A stretch of DNA of 64,000 nt, taken from the NCBI GenBank assembly GCA_008508345.1, contig QNGE01000120.1, positions 342,944-406,943 on the forward strand. Direction: 5' to 3'. The notes below the pieces were generated by a model, which had not been told where the DNA came from, ran no database searches, and saw nothing but the letters and a program-made list of their open reading frames with translations. Position numbers and translations under genes: made by a program. Positions 1-14,000 of this stretch are shown here, one piece after another; the first letter of the stretch is position 1; every line of letters starts with the position of its first letter. This stretch comes from Paragonimus westermani (Eukaryota; Platyhelminthes; Trematoda; Plagiorchiida; Troglotrematidae).

Positions 1-1977
1 AAGATCTATCCAAATGCAAGGACTATGATCAAATACGGGTGGGGTTGAATTTGCAATAATCATAACCTCCGAATTTCAATGCAAACTACAAGTAAATTTC
101 AGTCTTTTCTTTTCCCCACGTGGGTGGGATCGCTATCCTTTAGTATTCTCAGAATTTCCAAAGAACTAAATAGTTTCTGCATTCTCTGATCCTGTAAAGC
201 TAAATTTTAATTGTTCTTCTCGTCACCTCGCCATCTATGTTTCATCTTCCAACTACGCTACGTGAGCAACACAGAAAGACAGCAAGCATTCCAGAATGGA
301 AAGTTGGTTACTCCTTTCCATAAAAATTAATGGTACTGTTGGCTTAGAAAAATACACAAAAAGCAGACCAATGCTTTAACACAAACGGAACACAGAACGA
401 AGACTATTGTGCAGTAAATATGCGCTCAGAAGGGAATTTTCATTAGTTTGCTTGTGAAATAATGTTACTGCGGAACTGTCAGTCCAAACACAGAATAAGT
501 CTGACGAACATGTCATATCAGCCTTAGATTTGATAGAAATTAAACGATCATCCGGGATCCGTTTGTCAACAGTCAACTCACTAGTCGCTGTTTGGTTGGA
601 CTCTGACTGTGTTCACTGAATCACCCGCAGATGAGATGTTCTTGTCTATGTAGACATGTTAGGACTCAGACAAAAGCAGCGTATTTCTATAGTACTCAAG
701 CCGAGCTGGTTGCAGTGACATGTTTGACGATATCGATTTTTGGACTTGACTGTCCTAGCCTCCAACTCTAAAAGAAGTCTGATTACACGATTTGTTTTTC
801 TACCCACGGTATAAAAAAACAGTGGACTAAGACCGGAAGTGTATGAGGAGGTTGAAACAGCATACCATCTGCCGCCAACCAATAGGTGCACGAGCTCGGT
901 TCATCAAAAAATATTTTGCCTATCGTTCTTGTTCCAAACTCTACTTTGGCTCTTCATGTACGAACTGCTACAAATTACCAGTGAGGTTTATAAATTCTTT
1001 CATGACCGTACTTCAACAGTCAATTTCGTGTGATCAGGCAGTTCTGATGATGAGAGTGTTCAGTTCTGCTTTGTTTTACACTATTCGCAACATCACCTTC
1101 AAACGTTCCCGGTGGAAGCTGATAATCATTTGGAAATACTGCCTTCTTTCCAGAATATGTAAGTGAAGTAAGGGAATCTCCGGTTTACACCTATGAACTA
1201 GTTCCTGATGTTATTACACAGCACTTTAGGCTTTCGACATTGTACTCTGGTCACCAAAACATCTGCAGGACGGTTGCTCACGAGCAATTAACTAGTAAAT
1301 CGCGTCCAGTTCATCGAAAATTATGTGGACATGCAGACTGGTCAAGCAAGGAACAGAGTCTCCTACACCTTTTGTCCACCTACATGCGACAGTTGTTGTA
1401 TTGTATCGCACAATCTTTGTATATTTGGAAGATACATTTGCACAATTATCATAATGTCTATTGGATATTCTAACTTCGTGATTCGACTATGATCCAGCTT
1501 CGTAATTCAACCATGTGTAGTTCATTTGTTCGTATTGTTGATGAAGGTTCGTCTCTAACTCTGTTTGGCTTTGTTGAAGTCGCGTTGCATTGGTTCTTCA
1601 ACTCAAGGAGATCGGCAGTATATTGTCTTACCTAAAATGCCCAAAGTAGTAACATCAGGTCCGGTTCGATCTTAGTGCTACCGTTCGATGGATGGCAGAG
1701 AAGACGGCAAGAATGCCATCCCTCTGAATTTGCATCGCTTTTACTTAGACCTCGGTTTTTCTCACAAAATGTGGGCAACTTGATGTTTAGTGTTTCGAGT
1801 GGTCAAACAGTATTCCATCCTTCTTCGTTGTTTCACGTTGGTGTCAGCGCAAAACATTGACATATAGCAATCATTGGTTATACTTATCCTGTTAGTCGCC
1901 CAGAAGTGTATTCCAACAAACTGAAGTCATAGACCGTCAGTTTTTATTCATAAGTTAACAAATGGAATAAACCTTAC
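1..1977. other. no feature seen; presumed DRC3 intron
   Basis: AT-rich sequence with only short chance frames. No DRC3-like exon, repeat or retroelement motif recognised on either strand. Confidence 0.5.
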
Positions 1978-2091
1978 CTGCTCCATATCAGTGGGATCAG
2001 ATTTTGCCAGTCTTTCAGCATATGGCAGGGTGGCTTCAACAAGCCGATCATGAAAGTTGTTCGCGGCCTCCCGACACTTCATCAAATAATT
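1978..2091 (-). CDS. DRC3: DRC3 exon: helical region, last exon visible
   Basis: 114 bases between GATCGCAG and GTAAGG, phase 0. Encodes NYLMKCREAANNFHDRLVEA and ends SDPTDMEQ, matching the family stretch after the FERNI helix. A further 100 or so residues are expected. I find no sequence for them between 1 and 1977, so they lie beyond the left edge. Confidence 0.9.
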
Positions 2092-5000
2092 CTGCGATCA
2101 AAGTTCCGTTAAGGAAATGGCAACAAGTAATTTCCTTAGTATGAACATGAACTCAATATTTAAAACGAATGGGGTGTTGTCGCAATTTGCACACACACTG
2201 ATCACTAAATGAGATGAATATATTTTATTTCTGGAAGAGTGATATAAATAATAAGTCACGAACGGTGAAGGCTGATCTGAACTGAAATAACTTCGTTTTT
2301 CTCATTGGTTTGTGAAAATTATCAAACCATTGCTGTTTGACGTAAACCTGACCAACACTACCCATCGTTTTATTCTAGGCTCTCCAAGAAAAACATCAGA
2401 TCTTTCAAAAATTGCACAGGATACATTGCTCTCGAAATGTTGGGGTCATTGAAATCGGTTTATCGATTGATAGTAGCAACAAAATGTAATTTCATTTAGG
2501 TCCCTTTGGGTTGAAAAATGCATGCATTTAACGTACATCATATCGTATTCTTTAGTCCTATTGTGGCTTAACAAAAATAAATTTCCAAGTAAGTACGGTA
2601 TAGCTATGCAGTAATCGTTTTGGTTAATAAAGAACTTGTGGGTAAACAGATAAGATTAGAGCATTCACAAAACAGAATTTTACTGATGAAATCATTCATC
2701 CTAACCTGACTGCCCTCGAGAAAGTATGCAACCATCTCACGAATATTTCTTTCAAACTCAGTGCATACTTCTTCGATTTGTTCCGAAATAACCATTTCAT
2801 TTGCCATCAGATGATCCCACAATTCGTGAATCTTCTCGCGATAATCGGCAAGAATTTCTTCCATGACACTTGTCTGAGTTTCGTGAATAGATTCCAAACG
2901 GTGTAGTGCCTATAAGAAAGGACATGTTTAATGAAGAAAAATTTGATAGGAAAACAAATACACAAAAAGCACAATCTTATGGCGACGCATTAGCACAAGA
3001 TAATTTCATCTGTCTTGAGCAAAACTAATCTGGCAGTTGCGTTTTTCGTTCTGTATTCAAAGTCACAAACCTGAACATTGCGCTTTCTGTAAATACTGCC
3101 GGGCGTAATTTTTAATGAATGATTTGTTAAGCTGTTATTGTTACCATAAGAATATCTCGTGTACTTTCTCATGTTGTTTGAATTCCATGTACTGTGCTGA
3201 ACTTTATGCACTCAGAAAGATAATGCGAGGTTTGTTCGGACACAAGGCATAAACTATCATCGCAATGGCTTCATCCTTAGAAATTCGTGTACACATTTTT
3301 TACCGAATTTATCGAGCACAAATCAGCTGCACGTGATAATAGCCATATGTAAACCAGAACGTTTCCTAAAGAAATTGGGAAAATGCCTCGATTATCACAA
3401 CTGATTGCGCTTACTTTTTGTTTGTAGTCCAGAAATTCTTCAATGAGTTTCATTCCAGCCATTCGATCTGCATTTTTTACGTCTTTTAAGGCCACCCGTA
3501 AACAACTCTCTTCGTGTTGCCGTTTTGTATGCTCTTCCAAACCGAACTGGAAAAGCATACGACAGCTATCTGCCAGCTTGTCTCGATACGTGTTTTTCAG
3601 TAACCAGAAAATGCATGGGTTAAAGGAGTGGCATTTGATGTTTACAATTTTCAATTAAAAAAGTACTACTTTAAAATAGCAGTAAGTTTTTCTTCAGTCT
3701 AAAACCCGTATTCACATGTCAGCCTTCATTTACACATCCAATAAAAAGCCCATAAATTACGAAATATTCATCTTAGAAAATCAGCATAGAAGTGGAAAAT
3801 GTAATACACAATTTCATGCATTTCGTTTTAATGATGGAAACTTAGCCCACTGTCGTCACCCTGCCCACCTCATTGTCAACTCGCGACATTGCTGAACCCC
3901 CCGAAGTTGGTTTATTTGTTTTCTACAACAGAACTACCGAGTGTACCCACATTCCTTCTCCATCAACGTTCCTCAACAGAGTCTGATCCACGTTTCTTTG
4001 TGTCAAAATGTTGCATATGAACGTCTGTGTGTACTTACGTGACATGATCATTCAAAAATATTTTCGGAAAGCTTGAGGTAACTTAGAGGACACAAAGCCA
4101 ATAAACTCCAAAAATACGGAGGCGTAAGATTCCTGATGCAATCAGTTGCCCTAGTGGCTTCCAATCAAATCGTTTTATGACAAAACTACACAGACTTGCC
4201 CATTGACCGTATCGGTGCTCACTTTTTGGATGCTAACACCAACTGTTTTCTCTTCAGTTACCAATTCCACAACCCCAATCGCATACTGTCAAAAAATAAT
4301 CTCAAAAACCTGTAAATTTTATTAATAGTAAGTGTGACTAATGCATCACCTCCATTTGAGGGACCACAGTCCGCCCCACGACCTCTAGTAGTGAATTTTG
4401 AAATCTGATTCCAAGCCCATATCACGGACGTTTTACTTTAATCATGCCCCTTACAGGTGTACTCAAGTTGAACAGTTGAGATTGTGGGCTGAGCAAGCAA
4501 GGTTTTTCTCACAACTCCGAAGATGCTTCTAACACTGCACTGTTTCTGCTAACCTCACTTAAAATGAGAAGACCGAGTACTCTGGCATGTTGTATTAACG
4601 TAATGCAATATTTATGAACGAAGGTTAAACTAGATTTATCTTGCAATTGTACAAACGAGGTATGGAGGTATGTAAATAGCACAGATATTACTGGAATTTC
4701 TTAAAATGTTTAACTTTATGGTTTGTGGGATAAACCATCAGTATGACGGAAAATACGGATACATATAACTGAAGAAGAAGACGAAAAATGGGTACATCCA
4801 TTACCAGGATATCTGCAACACTAGAACAAAACGTTTGCAAACATAGGTGGTGGATTGCGCCGTTTACTTATGAACGAATTGGTAAACCTGGGCTTGCTCC
4901 TACAAACCACAGAGGAAGTTTCCTTAAACTTTGAGTCTGTGTCCAACTAGGAGCATATAGTTATATGTGCAAAACGAGCAGGTGTTGACCGTCAAGCTCA

Positions 5001-8000
5001 CCACCAGCGTCCCGCGTTTCGAATTAGTTCATTTGTCTCCTAAACACAGTTCATACAATAACTATGTAAGCATACGTGAAAAACTGTGGAGAATAACAGG
5101 CGCAGTATGACCACTCGAGACCTCCCGCTCGGGCCACGTTTTAGTGAACCGTTTCACACATAACCCTGCAAGGTTGTGTGGTGGTTATGTGGGGTGTTTT
5201 GGATGCATTTTATCACGGGTGGTTTACAAACAACTAAAACGTCGGTTTCTTGCAACCCATTGTTTTATGTTCCGTTGTTTTCTACAGAAATGAGATAATT
5301 GTTGTTTAGTACTGCTAAATAAAGAACAGTGGGGTTGTAACGTTACAAGTACTTCGGTTTCACTCACTTAATTGAGTGGATGTAAATATTTGCCGCGAGA
5401 TTTAACAAATGCGAAATTTACACTTGAACGGAATTCACAGAAAGGATATTGTTCCACGATCTCACCAACAAGTGGTAACGAAAGAAATCGTTGGCTATCT
5501 GGATCAGCATGCAGAATTGATTCGTATAACGAGTCGCCTTCAACCTCATCAACGAATGCGCTAGCGTGATATTCAGCTTCTCGTCTACGTTTTTCACAAT
5601 GCTCTTCAAGTTCGAGACTTTCGCGCATTTTCTCATTAAACTGATCCACTGTCATTTGGTACTTCATGTACGCTGCATGTCTCTAAACAAAGAAATCGCT
5701 TAAGGTGGTGCAGTTATGAATCTTCAACAAATAACCACGATGGATTTGCCAGTCACACTCGCATTTAAGTCGGTTTGTTCTTTGCACATCGAGGTCATGT
5801 TGTCGAGTATTCATTCATGTAAGTCAATTAACAGCAATAGTCAGGAGGAGTGTTTTCATACCAGCAACAACAAGCGTGTGCACATGTTGATTTGCGCAAA
5901 CTCTAATACACAAACAGGTGTGTGTACTGTTTAAATGTGTTTTAAATAGATCTGAGCATTTGCTTGTCTTCCAGCCTCTCTTTTTACGCTACCCGTCAAC
6001 AGACTGCTGAAAAGGGCTACATTTTACCTACTGTGGTAATAAGGACGATTTCTAATTTGAAGTGGAAATTTGATTTTAAACGTCCGAATCGTGTTCCACA
6101 CAGGCCAGCAGAGCTATTATTCTGGTTTATTCCTCATGTTTTCAGTGGACAAACTAAGCATAGGTATATTATTCATACACCTAAATTGGCCAGTAATTTG
6201 CCGGGAAGAAACTCAGTGTCAGTCCACTATATTGCAACGAAATTTTAGATATAGACTAGTGGGTGAACTAGTACTTAACGGACCTCTCTTCATTAGCTAC
6301 CTCCGGTGGACAAAGAGGCCCGATTTAGTAAAAGCTGTTTTACAATCTGTCCATGAAAGCGATGTCAATAAGTTAAGATTTTCAAAACCATCGGTTTTAC
6401 GAGAAGCTTCACGAAGGTGCTGAGTGGAATAAAGTTGCTTTGTACTTCGAAAAAAGCGTTGAAAACACATTACTTTGATTACAGTTTCAATCTTTAGATA
6501 AATTGTTCAACTAACCTCTCTTAAAAAGAAACACTATGGCCAAAGCTCATTCTTGTGAAAGCTTGTCGGGAGTGCCTATCTCAGCTCTGACCGAGGCTTG
6601 AATCCTGACCGGCTTGAAAAGCCTTTTCCAGCTTAAACTTCACGTGAGTATTTTCATCTGAATTCTCCACCACTTCACTCTAACTGGTAAGATCGACTCA
6701 ATAGAGTTTGGTTAATTTTTCCGCTCGCTGCATGTCGTTTCTAACATTTTGAATAAAATTCTGATTTGGACCTGACTTTATTTGACAGGGGTGGAGAGAT
6801 TTTTTAGTACAGCGCAAAACAGAAATCTGTACTACGACTTATTTTAGGACATACAGAAAAAACTGCAGTCAGACCTACCATGTGTTCACGAATTCGTTGA
6901 TAATCCAAATACTGTAGTTCTGATAGAAATGCACATACGTAAGACTTATAATTAGGGTCGGTTGTCAATGGACATCCCTCCAACGTGAGTGAATTTAGAC
7001 TTCGGAACTGTCTTAAGTACAGCACCTGTGAAAAATATCAAGTATTTTTCAGTTAAATCAAAATGTACCTTCTTGTGGAATTATACATATCCATTTTCTT
7101 ATATACATGTACACACACCACGTATACACACATTTCTGTGCGCATACACGTATGTATGGCTGGTCTCCACGTTGAGTGATTTCCGATAATGATAGACAAA
7201 ACTGTCAGGAACATATGCAGATAAACCTCACAATATCCGTTACATGCTCAGTGGCGTTTCTCAAGACAGCGTGAACCGTCTAGAAGGTAATCAGTATGCG
7301 TACTAGCAATGAAACAGAGCTGGTGAGTCGTCTCAGACTGACTTAACAGTCTTCCAGGGTTATAATGTTGTTTTGTTTTTTTACACGTTGATAGTCTGAA
7401 CCAATCGATCTGAAACGTATCCAGATAAATTACTAGTTTCTCTGTAATTCTCAAGAAGTGATGTCAGTGTGTACATAAACTGTCGATACTCGTCAAGAAG
7501 CTTGGATAAAAAAAATTTACGAAGGACCATCCCAAAGCTTCTGTAGTTTTCCACCTACCAAGTAGACTTGGGGAAACAGATGCTACCTGAAAATTTTCTG
7601 ATCCAAACACATCTTAAATAAACACAACTTTATTGTAACACTGTGTAAATTCGTACGACGGTTCTACTGAGCAAGAGACGTGTAAGCGGACTGAATGTAG
7701 ATAACATGTCATCTCTATCGTAGCTACAGTTTTTGGCGAATAGAAAAACACACAGGGTGGTCAAACGCCGGGGGATTAATTGATCACTGACGGGGCGATG
7801 AACGCATTGTATGAAACTGTATGACTGGAAAGCGTGGTATGAGACCGCGATGTTTATGTTATAACACATAAACCTGGCGCCTGTGCTAACAAGCAGTTTG
7901 TTCAGCCGTCGCAACTTTCGCAGCAGTCTGTCAATCGTACCCACATTGAACAGGCAAGTATATTCACCCTCAACATTACAAAGTAACATTTCATCAATCT

Positions 8001-11000
8001 CCAGTTTAATACCAGAGGGTTGCGATAGGCAAGTGCGATATAAACGTAGGTCAGTAGAAGTAAACACGACAACAATTTTGGTGGCTTATTCGAACTATGC
8101 ACACTTGCGTACCCACATGTAAACATACATTCACTTATTTTGCACTGATACGTACATCGGTCAGGTTAGCGAGAAGATTTTTACCCAAAGATAAATATTT
8201 CAACTTCTTCAGTGAGCACAAACCCTCGATTTTTTTAATCTGATTGCTAAACAGACTAATGTCTTCCAAGTTCTGCAAATCTTCCAGGTTTTCAATTTTT
8301 TCTATCCGATTGAATGACAAGTCTGCAAAAGAAAAACGAAGACGATCTATTTTTGACTCGTGCTTTGGGTTATGATCGCCAGTCAACCATTTGCATTGAC
8401 ATAAATTTGTCCAGCATAACAAATAAGAAAATCAATCATATATGCACCGAATGATTTTCTGGTTCAGACTACTATTTATTATCTTGCCCGTTTCGTTTTA
8501 GACTACAGCTGTTGCCAAGATCGGTAGTACAGTGAATATAGGCTGCCTCTTACAAGCGCCTTCCATGCGGTGGTATATCGCTGGTCAGAAAAACATACAG
8601 ATAGGCTCGCAACACGCGTTCTGCATGAGTAAAGAACACATATGTACCGCATTCACAGTGTACTCAGGTACAGTCACCTGCTGAGGCTCCACCAATAAGA
8701 TGAATACTGTAACGGTTTGCTTTTTCATAATGAATAAGGCTTTCTATTATCCATCGCTTGATGAGAAAATTATCATGATGGCAAAATCCCTTAGGAAAAT
8801 ATCTTATTTTTACTTTGTCCAAATACTTTCATCGATGCATGCAGTTTAGCAGTCAAATGCTGGACAGACGTTTGTCAGTAGCCGTGATGACCAGAAGACT
8901 GACACGATGAAGCCAAACGTCTTGATCTGACATGTGTGCACACACCCATACCATGTGATTTGGCTAGACAACCATGATGTGTTCAACTCCAACCTGATTC
9001 GGTTAGGAGGTTTTTTATTTTGAGTAAACCATTTGGCCTTCAGACCTCGTATTTGGGTTCAAACTTGTTAGACGATCAGTAGAAGAAACTGGAAAAATAA
9101 CGACAATGTAATGCGACAGATAAAGATAAAAAAGCTACGCGTAACGTGACACTTGGTTCAGGTTAGTTTAGTCATGGCACCTTCCAGCTGCTGTGAGAGA
9201 TTGCAATGATTAGGTTCAAGAAGGGTTTCCCGTTCACCTGAAAATTGACTGATGTTGTGAATTTCAGCATTCCACTTATGTACGTTTCAGACGACATTCT
9301 GATGTGCTGCATTGCTGTCAGACTGTATCTATTCTAAAGATAAGTTTATCCCAATAGCTTAAATTCTGCAAGCCGATCATTTAGTGTCATTATCTGAATG
9401 ACGCAACTGACAGAAGTCGCCAAACAAGGCTGACAATTGAAATCTCCAAAATGGAGCTTGCGAATAGCTGTGATATATCCAAATTACGCTGATCAAAGAA
9501 GCTTGACAACACGACCATGAAAATGGTACAGCATGAACACACATTCCGCGAACCTATCTTCTTGAAGAAAGTAGATCATTTGTCGACATTTAGAGTGGTA
9601 AACGTGGACGATATAAAACAACTATGTTGATACAATCGAAAGTTCATCTACACACCGACAAATAAACAAGACGTCCGTCACTACAAAGATGGTTCACCGA
9701 GAGGCAAAGTTCCACTCCTCGTTGTCGTCTTCAACGAGGGCTTTCCAAATACACATTTTCTCTTTCGTGGTATGCACCTTGTGGTGGTACCGTGAACGTC
9801 TGTATGAGTAAATATGATAGAACAAATAAAAGCTACACATAAAATCGACCACAGAAAACCGCGAAGTTCCCTTGTTTGAGAGAAGTAAACTTCCTCGTCA
9901 GTAGCTCAAAAGTGTTGCACGCTAATTTCTCCAAACATCATTGGTCAAACCCAATAGGATTCAACCAAACAAAAGACCACATTCTATCACATTGCGCTGA
10001 AGACGAAAAGTCAAGTGACAGTGAAAAGCAAATTTTGATTCGTTGTATTTTGAAAACAGACAGACTTTCATATACCATTAAATATAGCCATTTATGTTAG
10101 TCCATACTGTAAACATAAAACTCTCATTTCATGGATCGCAATCTATCTCAATCGTCTTGGAAAGCAACACACTAGTAGTTATGATTGATACTTAACTACC
10201 ATAAAACCCTGAGGAGAAAATCAAACCCTGACAACACGGAAGAAAAAACGAGCGGAGAGGACCTGACCATTAAAAATAACTAAACCCATAACCAAACAGT
10301 CGAAATCGGAGGGCCTAAACCTTGCAAACGAACAAACGCGCCATAGGCGACATTGTGACGTCAGCAGCAAGACTGCCACCTTACGGCTTTCGTCGCCCAG
10401 CATCATCAAATACACTCACTTCACAAACAAACCGCACAAACAACGACAACGTTCACGCTACCGAGCCCAATTAACCGCCATCTCAAATAACGTCTCCAGC
10501 CATTGACTCTGTGAGCCGTCGCCCCTACTCCATTCCCTACACGTCCCCAATCGGCACAACCGCCGCAGCCGTCGCCGCCACCTCTACTGATACAAATTCC
10601 CATCCACACAAACTAGTCAACAACCTCCGTAACGTCATTTTCCAACATGAGATCCACGTAATCACGACAGTCTTGCAAAATCAATTTGTCCTTCGTAGCT
10701 ACAAAGCGCATTCCGAAGCATTTAATAATGTGCGAAATGGCTTCCATGGTCGATTACTCTGCTCGAAATTTGTTAAACAACCACACCCTGTCATCAGTAG
10801 GATCAAGCTCAGACAATCTCAGACCTGGCATGAGATCCACGCCGGCATCTTGTGGATGTCGCAGACAGTCCTCCATGATTGCGTTTATGACAGAATTAAA
10901 CAGAAATGATGAAAGCGAACAGCCCTGACGTACGCCACTTCAGTAGCCGAAACTGCCAGACGACTCACCGTGAACCTCAACCTGAGCTGAACTATGGGAA

Positions 11001-14000
11001 CAATGCGCTGACACTACGTTCTCTACGCCTCTGTGTTTGAGCGGCTTCAAAATTATGGATCGATCCACTAAATGAACCATAAAACCCTGAGGAGAAAATC
11101 AAACCCTGACAACACGGAAGAAAAAACGAGCGGAGAGGACCTGACCATTAAAAATAACTAAACCCATAACCAAACAGTCGAAATCGGAGGGCCTAAACCT
11201 TGCAAACGAACAAACGCGCCATAGGCGACATTGTGACGTCAGCAGCAAGACTGCCACCTTACGGCTTTCGTCGCCCAGCATCATCAAATACACTCACTTC
11301 ACAAACAAACCGCACAAACAACGACAACGTTCACGCTACCGAGCCCAATTAACCGCCATCTCAAATAACGTTTCCAGCCATTGACTCTGTGAGCCGTCGC
11401 CCCTACTCCATTCCCTACACATCCCCAATCGGCACAACCGCCGCAGCCGTCGCCGCCACCTCTACTGATACAAATTCCCATCCACACAAACTAGTCAACA
11501 ACCTCCGTAACGTCATTTTCCAACATGAGATCCACGTAATCACGACAGTCTTGCAAAATCAATTTGTCCTTCGTAGCTACAAAGCGCATTCCGAAGCATT
11601 TAATAATGTGCGAAATGGCTTCCATGGTCGATTACTCTGCTCGAAATTTGTTAAACAACCACACCCTGTCATCAGTAGGATCAAGCTCAGACAATCTCAC
11701 ACCTGGCATGAGATCCACGCCGGCATCTTGTGGATGTCGCAGACAGTCCTCCATGATTGCGTTTATGACAGAATTAAACAGAAATGATGAAAGCGAACAG
11801 CCCTGACGTACGCCACTTCAGTAGCCGAAACTGCCAGACGACTCACCGTGAACCTCAACCTGAGCTGAACTATGGGAACAATGCGCTGACACTACGTTCT
11901 CTACGCCTCTGTGTTTGAGCGGCTTCAAAATTATGGATCGATCCACTAAATGAGCCATATGTTTGTAGTCATAAAACACAGCAGTTGTTGGTTAGCGTTG
12001 TGTACGACGTTGTGCCGAGACTTGATGAGGAGTGAGAATTTGATCAACACATTGTTGCCCAGGATGAAACCCCGCCTGTTCATAAATCACAATGAGAATT
12101 AACCTTGACGCGTTATGACAGCTGATGCATCTTGATGACCTGCTGGGCCAAAGTGTAGAATATGATGACCACACCGACTGGCATACTCACGCCAGGCTTG
12201 CCAGTAGATTGAGGTCCGAAAAACCACATTGTCCCGGTCCTACAGGTTGGTGGTTGGAAATCTGTGGCATCTTTTTCCGAGAACAGGACCATTTTTAATA
12301 TATTACTACCCACCCACTGCCTAGCGGTAATGGATTTTTGACCAGGAGCTTCGGTTGTGTGCCCTAATCGTTTTGCCGTCTGAGTCTGGGCTTACTGCAC
12401 TATTTCCGCCCAAATACTGCCATGAATACTGACAACACCCGCCATACCAATGTCTCACTGTTCCAAGGCATTCCGTTAGTACTTGAAGGAGTCTTTGGGA
12501 TTGAATTCTTGCTTGAACAACAGACCTATGACAGGTGTTGTGTGTCACCTAGAATAAAGTTTCAGTAACATTTACTCATGCTCCGAACTCTTCTCGATAT
12601 TCCAGTAATAATCACTCAGTAATCAACTTGTAATTATACGACCACTACCTGTAGACGCCGTTTAACCCACTCGATTGTGAACTGACCATTATCGTTCGAA
12701 ACTCAATTTTAAATTGTAAACTATACGTGACCTTCATGTAAAACAATCGCGTATCATAAAGTGGTTAACGATAGCAACTGAAACCATAGAACCTAAGCCC
12801 ACGTTGTATCAAACGCCTCTCTACGGCACTATGAAATCTGACGACATACAAAACAGTTTCATGCTGTGAGAAAGTGAACATGGGCTAATGCTAGCATCAA
12901 GTCTTATCTCTTCAGTGTCGAAGGTTAATAACCGGATTATCTGTTAACTTACCAAGCCAGGTCAGATTGACCAGTCTGTCCAGATTTTCAATCTTTTCAA
13001 TTAAGTTGTTGTCCAGTTGTAGTTTTTTGAGGTTCCGGAATTCGTCCAGATTTCCTATTCGAAGTATGTCTGTGTATGTGTCGAAAATTCCGTCAAGTGT
13101 AATTTAACCAGGATTCTGTTGCACACATTGAAAATGACACTCGTAGCAAGCTTGGCCTACAAGAATAACTAAGATACTTTGTAGCGTTGGATGAACTGGT
13201 GCTCATTTTGAAGCATAGGTTCACATTCGTGGCCTGAAAATCCGCTTCACCAAAGTAAATAAGTTGTTAACAGACTCTTCAGATTGAGAATTTCTAACCA
13301 TGAATATTTGTACCGAAAAGCCAACACTGATTTTTTGTTTTCTAGGCTGCATACAACTTCATGGTTTGCTCTATTACGGGTTTTCAACAGAACTCTAATG
13401 AACTTTTCAAGCTCACTGCTGTTATCTAGAAATTCTAATCAGTGGTGGTGTTTCCGAAACTTTTAACTCCTAAATAATGTATTACCGTCCCTAGTCATTC
13501 AGCAACTCTGAACACTGGAAGATATTCCGACCACAAGGAAATTTGACTTACCCCACATCTACGGGAAAGCTGATCGCATTCAGACATATACCTGCACTCT
13601 GTCCAGTCACTCCGCGTTTGGCTAAATACTTTGCCTAGACTGATCCCGTCTTCCGTTCGAAAAAGTGGAAGCTACAAATAGTCAATGCAAAAAAGGTTTC
13701 CTTACATAATGACACTCGCAGAAAGCTTGTTACCTGTGGCAGATGACCATGTATTGATGGCGTGATGATGTGCGAAGCTTTCACTTCGCCCAAGAGCTCG
13801 GCGTTTGCGTTGAAAAAGTGGGATAAATAGGCGTTCGTGCAAACAGTTCCAGTCAGCCACAGCGATTTGTAAGTCATCACACTACTTGTACTAATTACAT
13901 GAGATAGCGGTGACATGCATGGGGTTTCGAAGATGCAATAATCCCCAGCGATCCGTCAACCAACTCAGGCTCAAGATCTTTACCTCACCGTGAAGCTATT

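Noticed and set aside
7630..8067. 145-codon minus-strand frame in a DRC3 intron
   Set aside because: No family resemblance, no splice borders that fit the DRC3 phases, and neighbouring exons join without it.
10511..10909. 132-codon open frame repeated four times (also 11389-11787, 23271-23669, 24149-24547)
   Set aside because: It lies on the strand opposite to the RT remains of the same unit and crosses from RT sequence into the CpG-rich part. Its repetition comes from the 878-bp duplication, not from conservation of a protein.
10198..11953. 878-bp direct repeats as a CRISPR-like array or satellite
   Set aside because: Only two units per arm with no spacers. The unit is far too long and contains RT sequence, in a eukaryotic genome.
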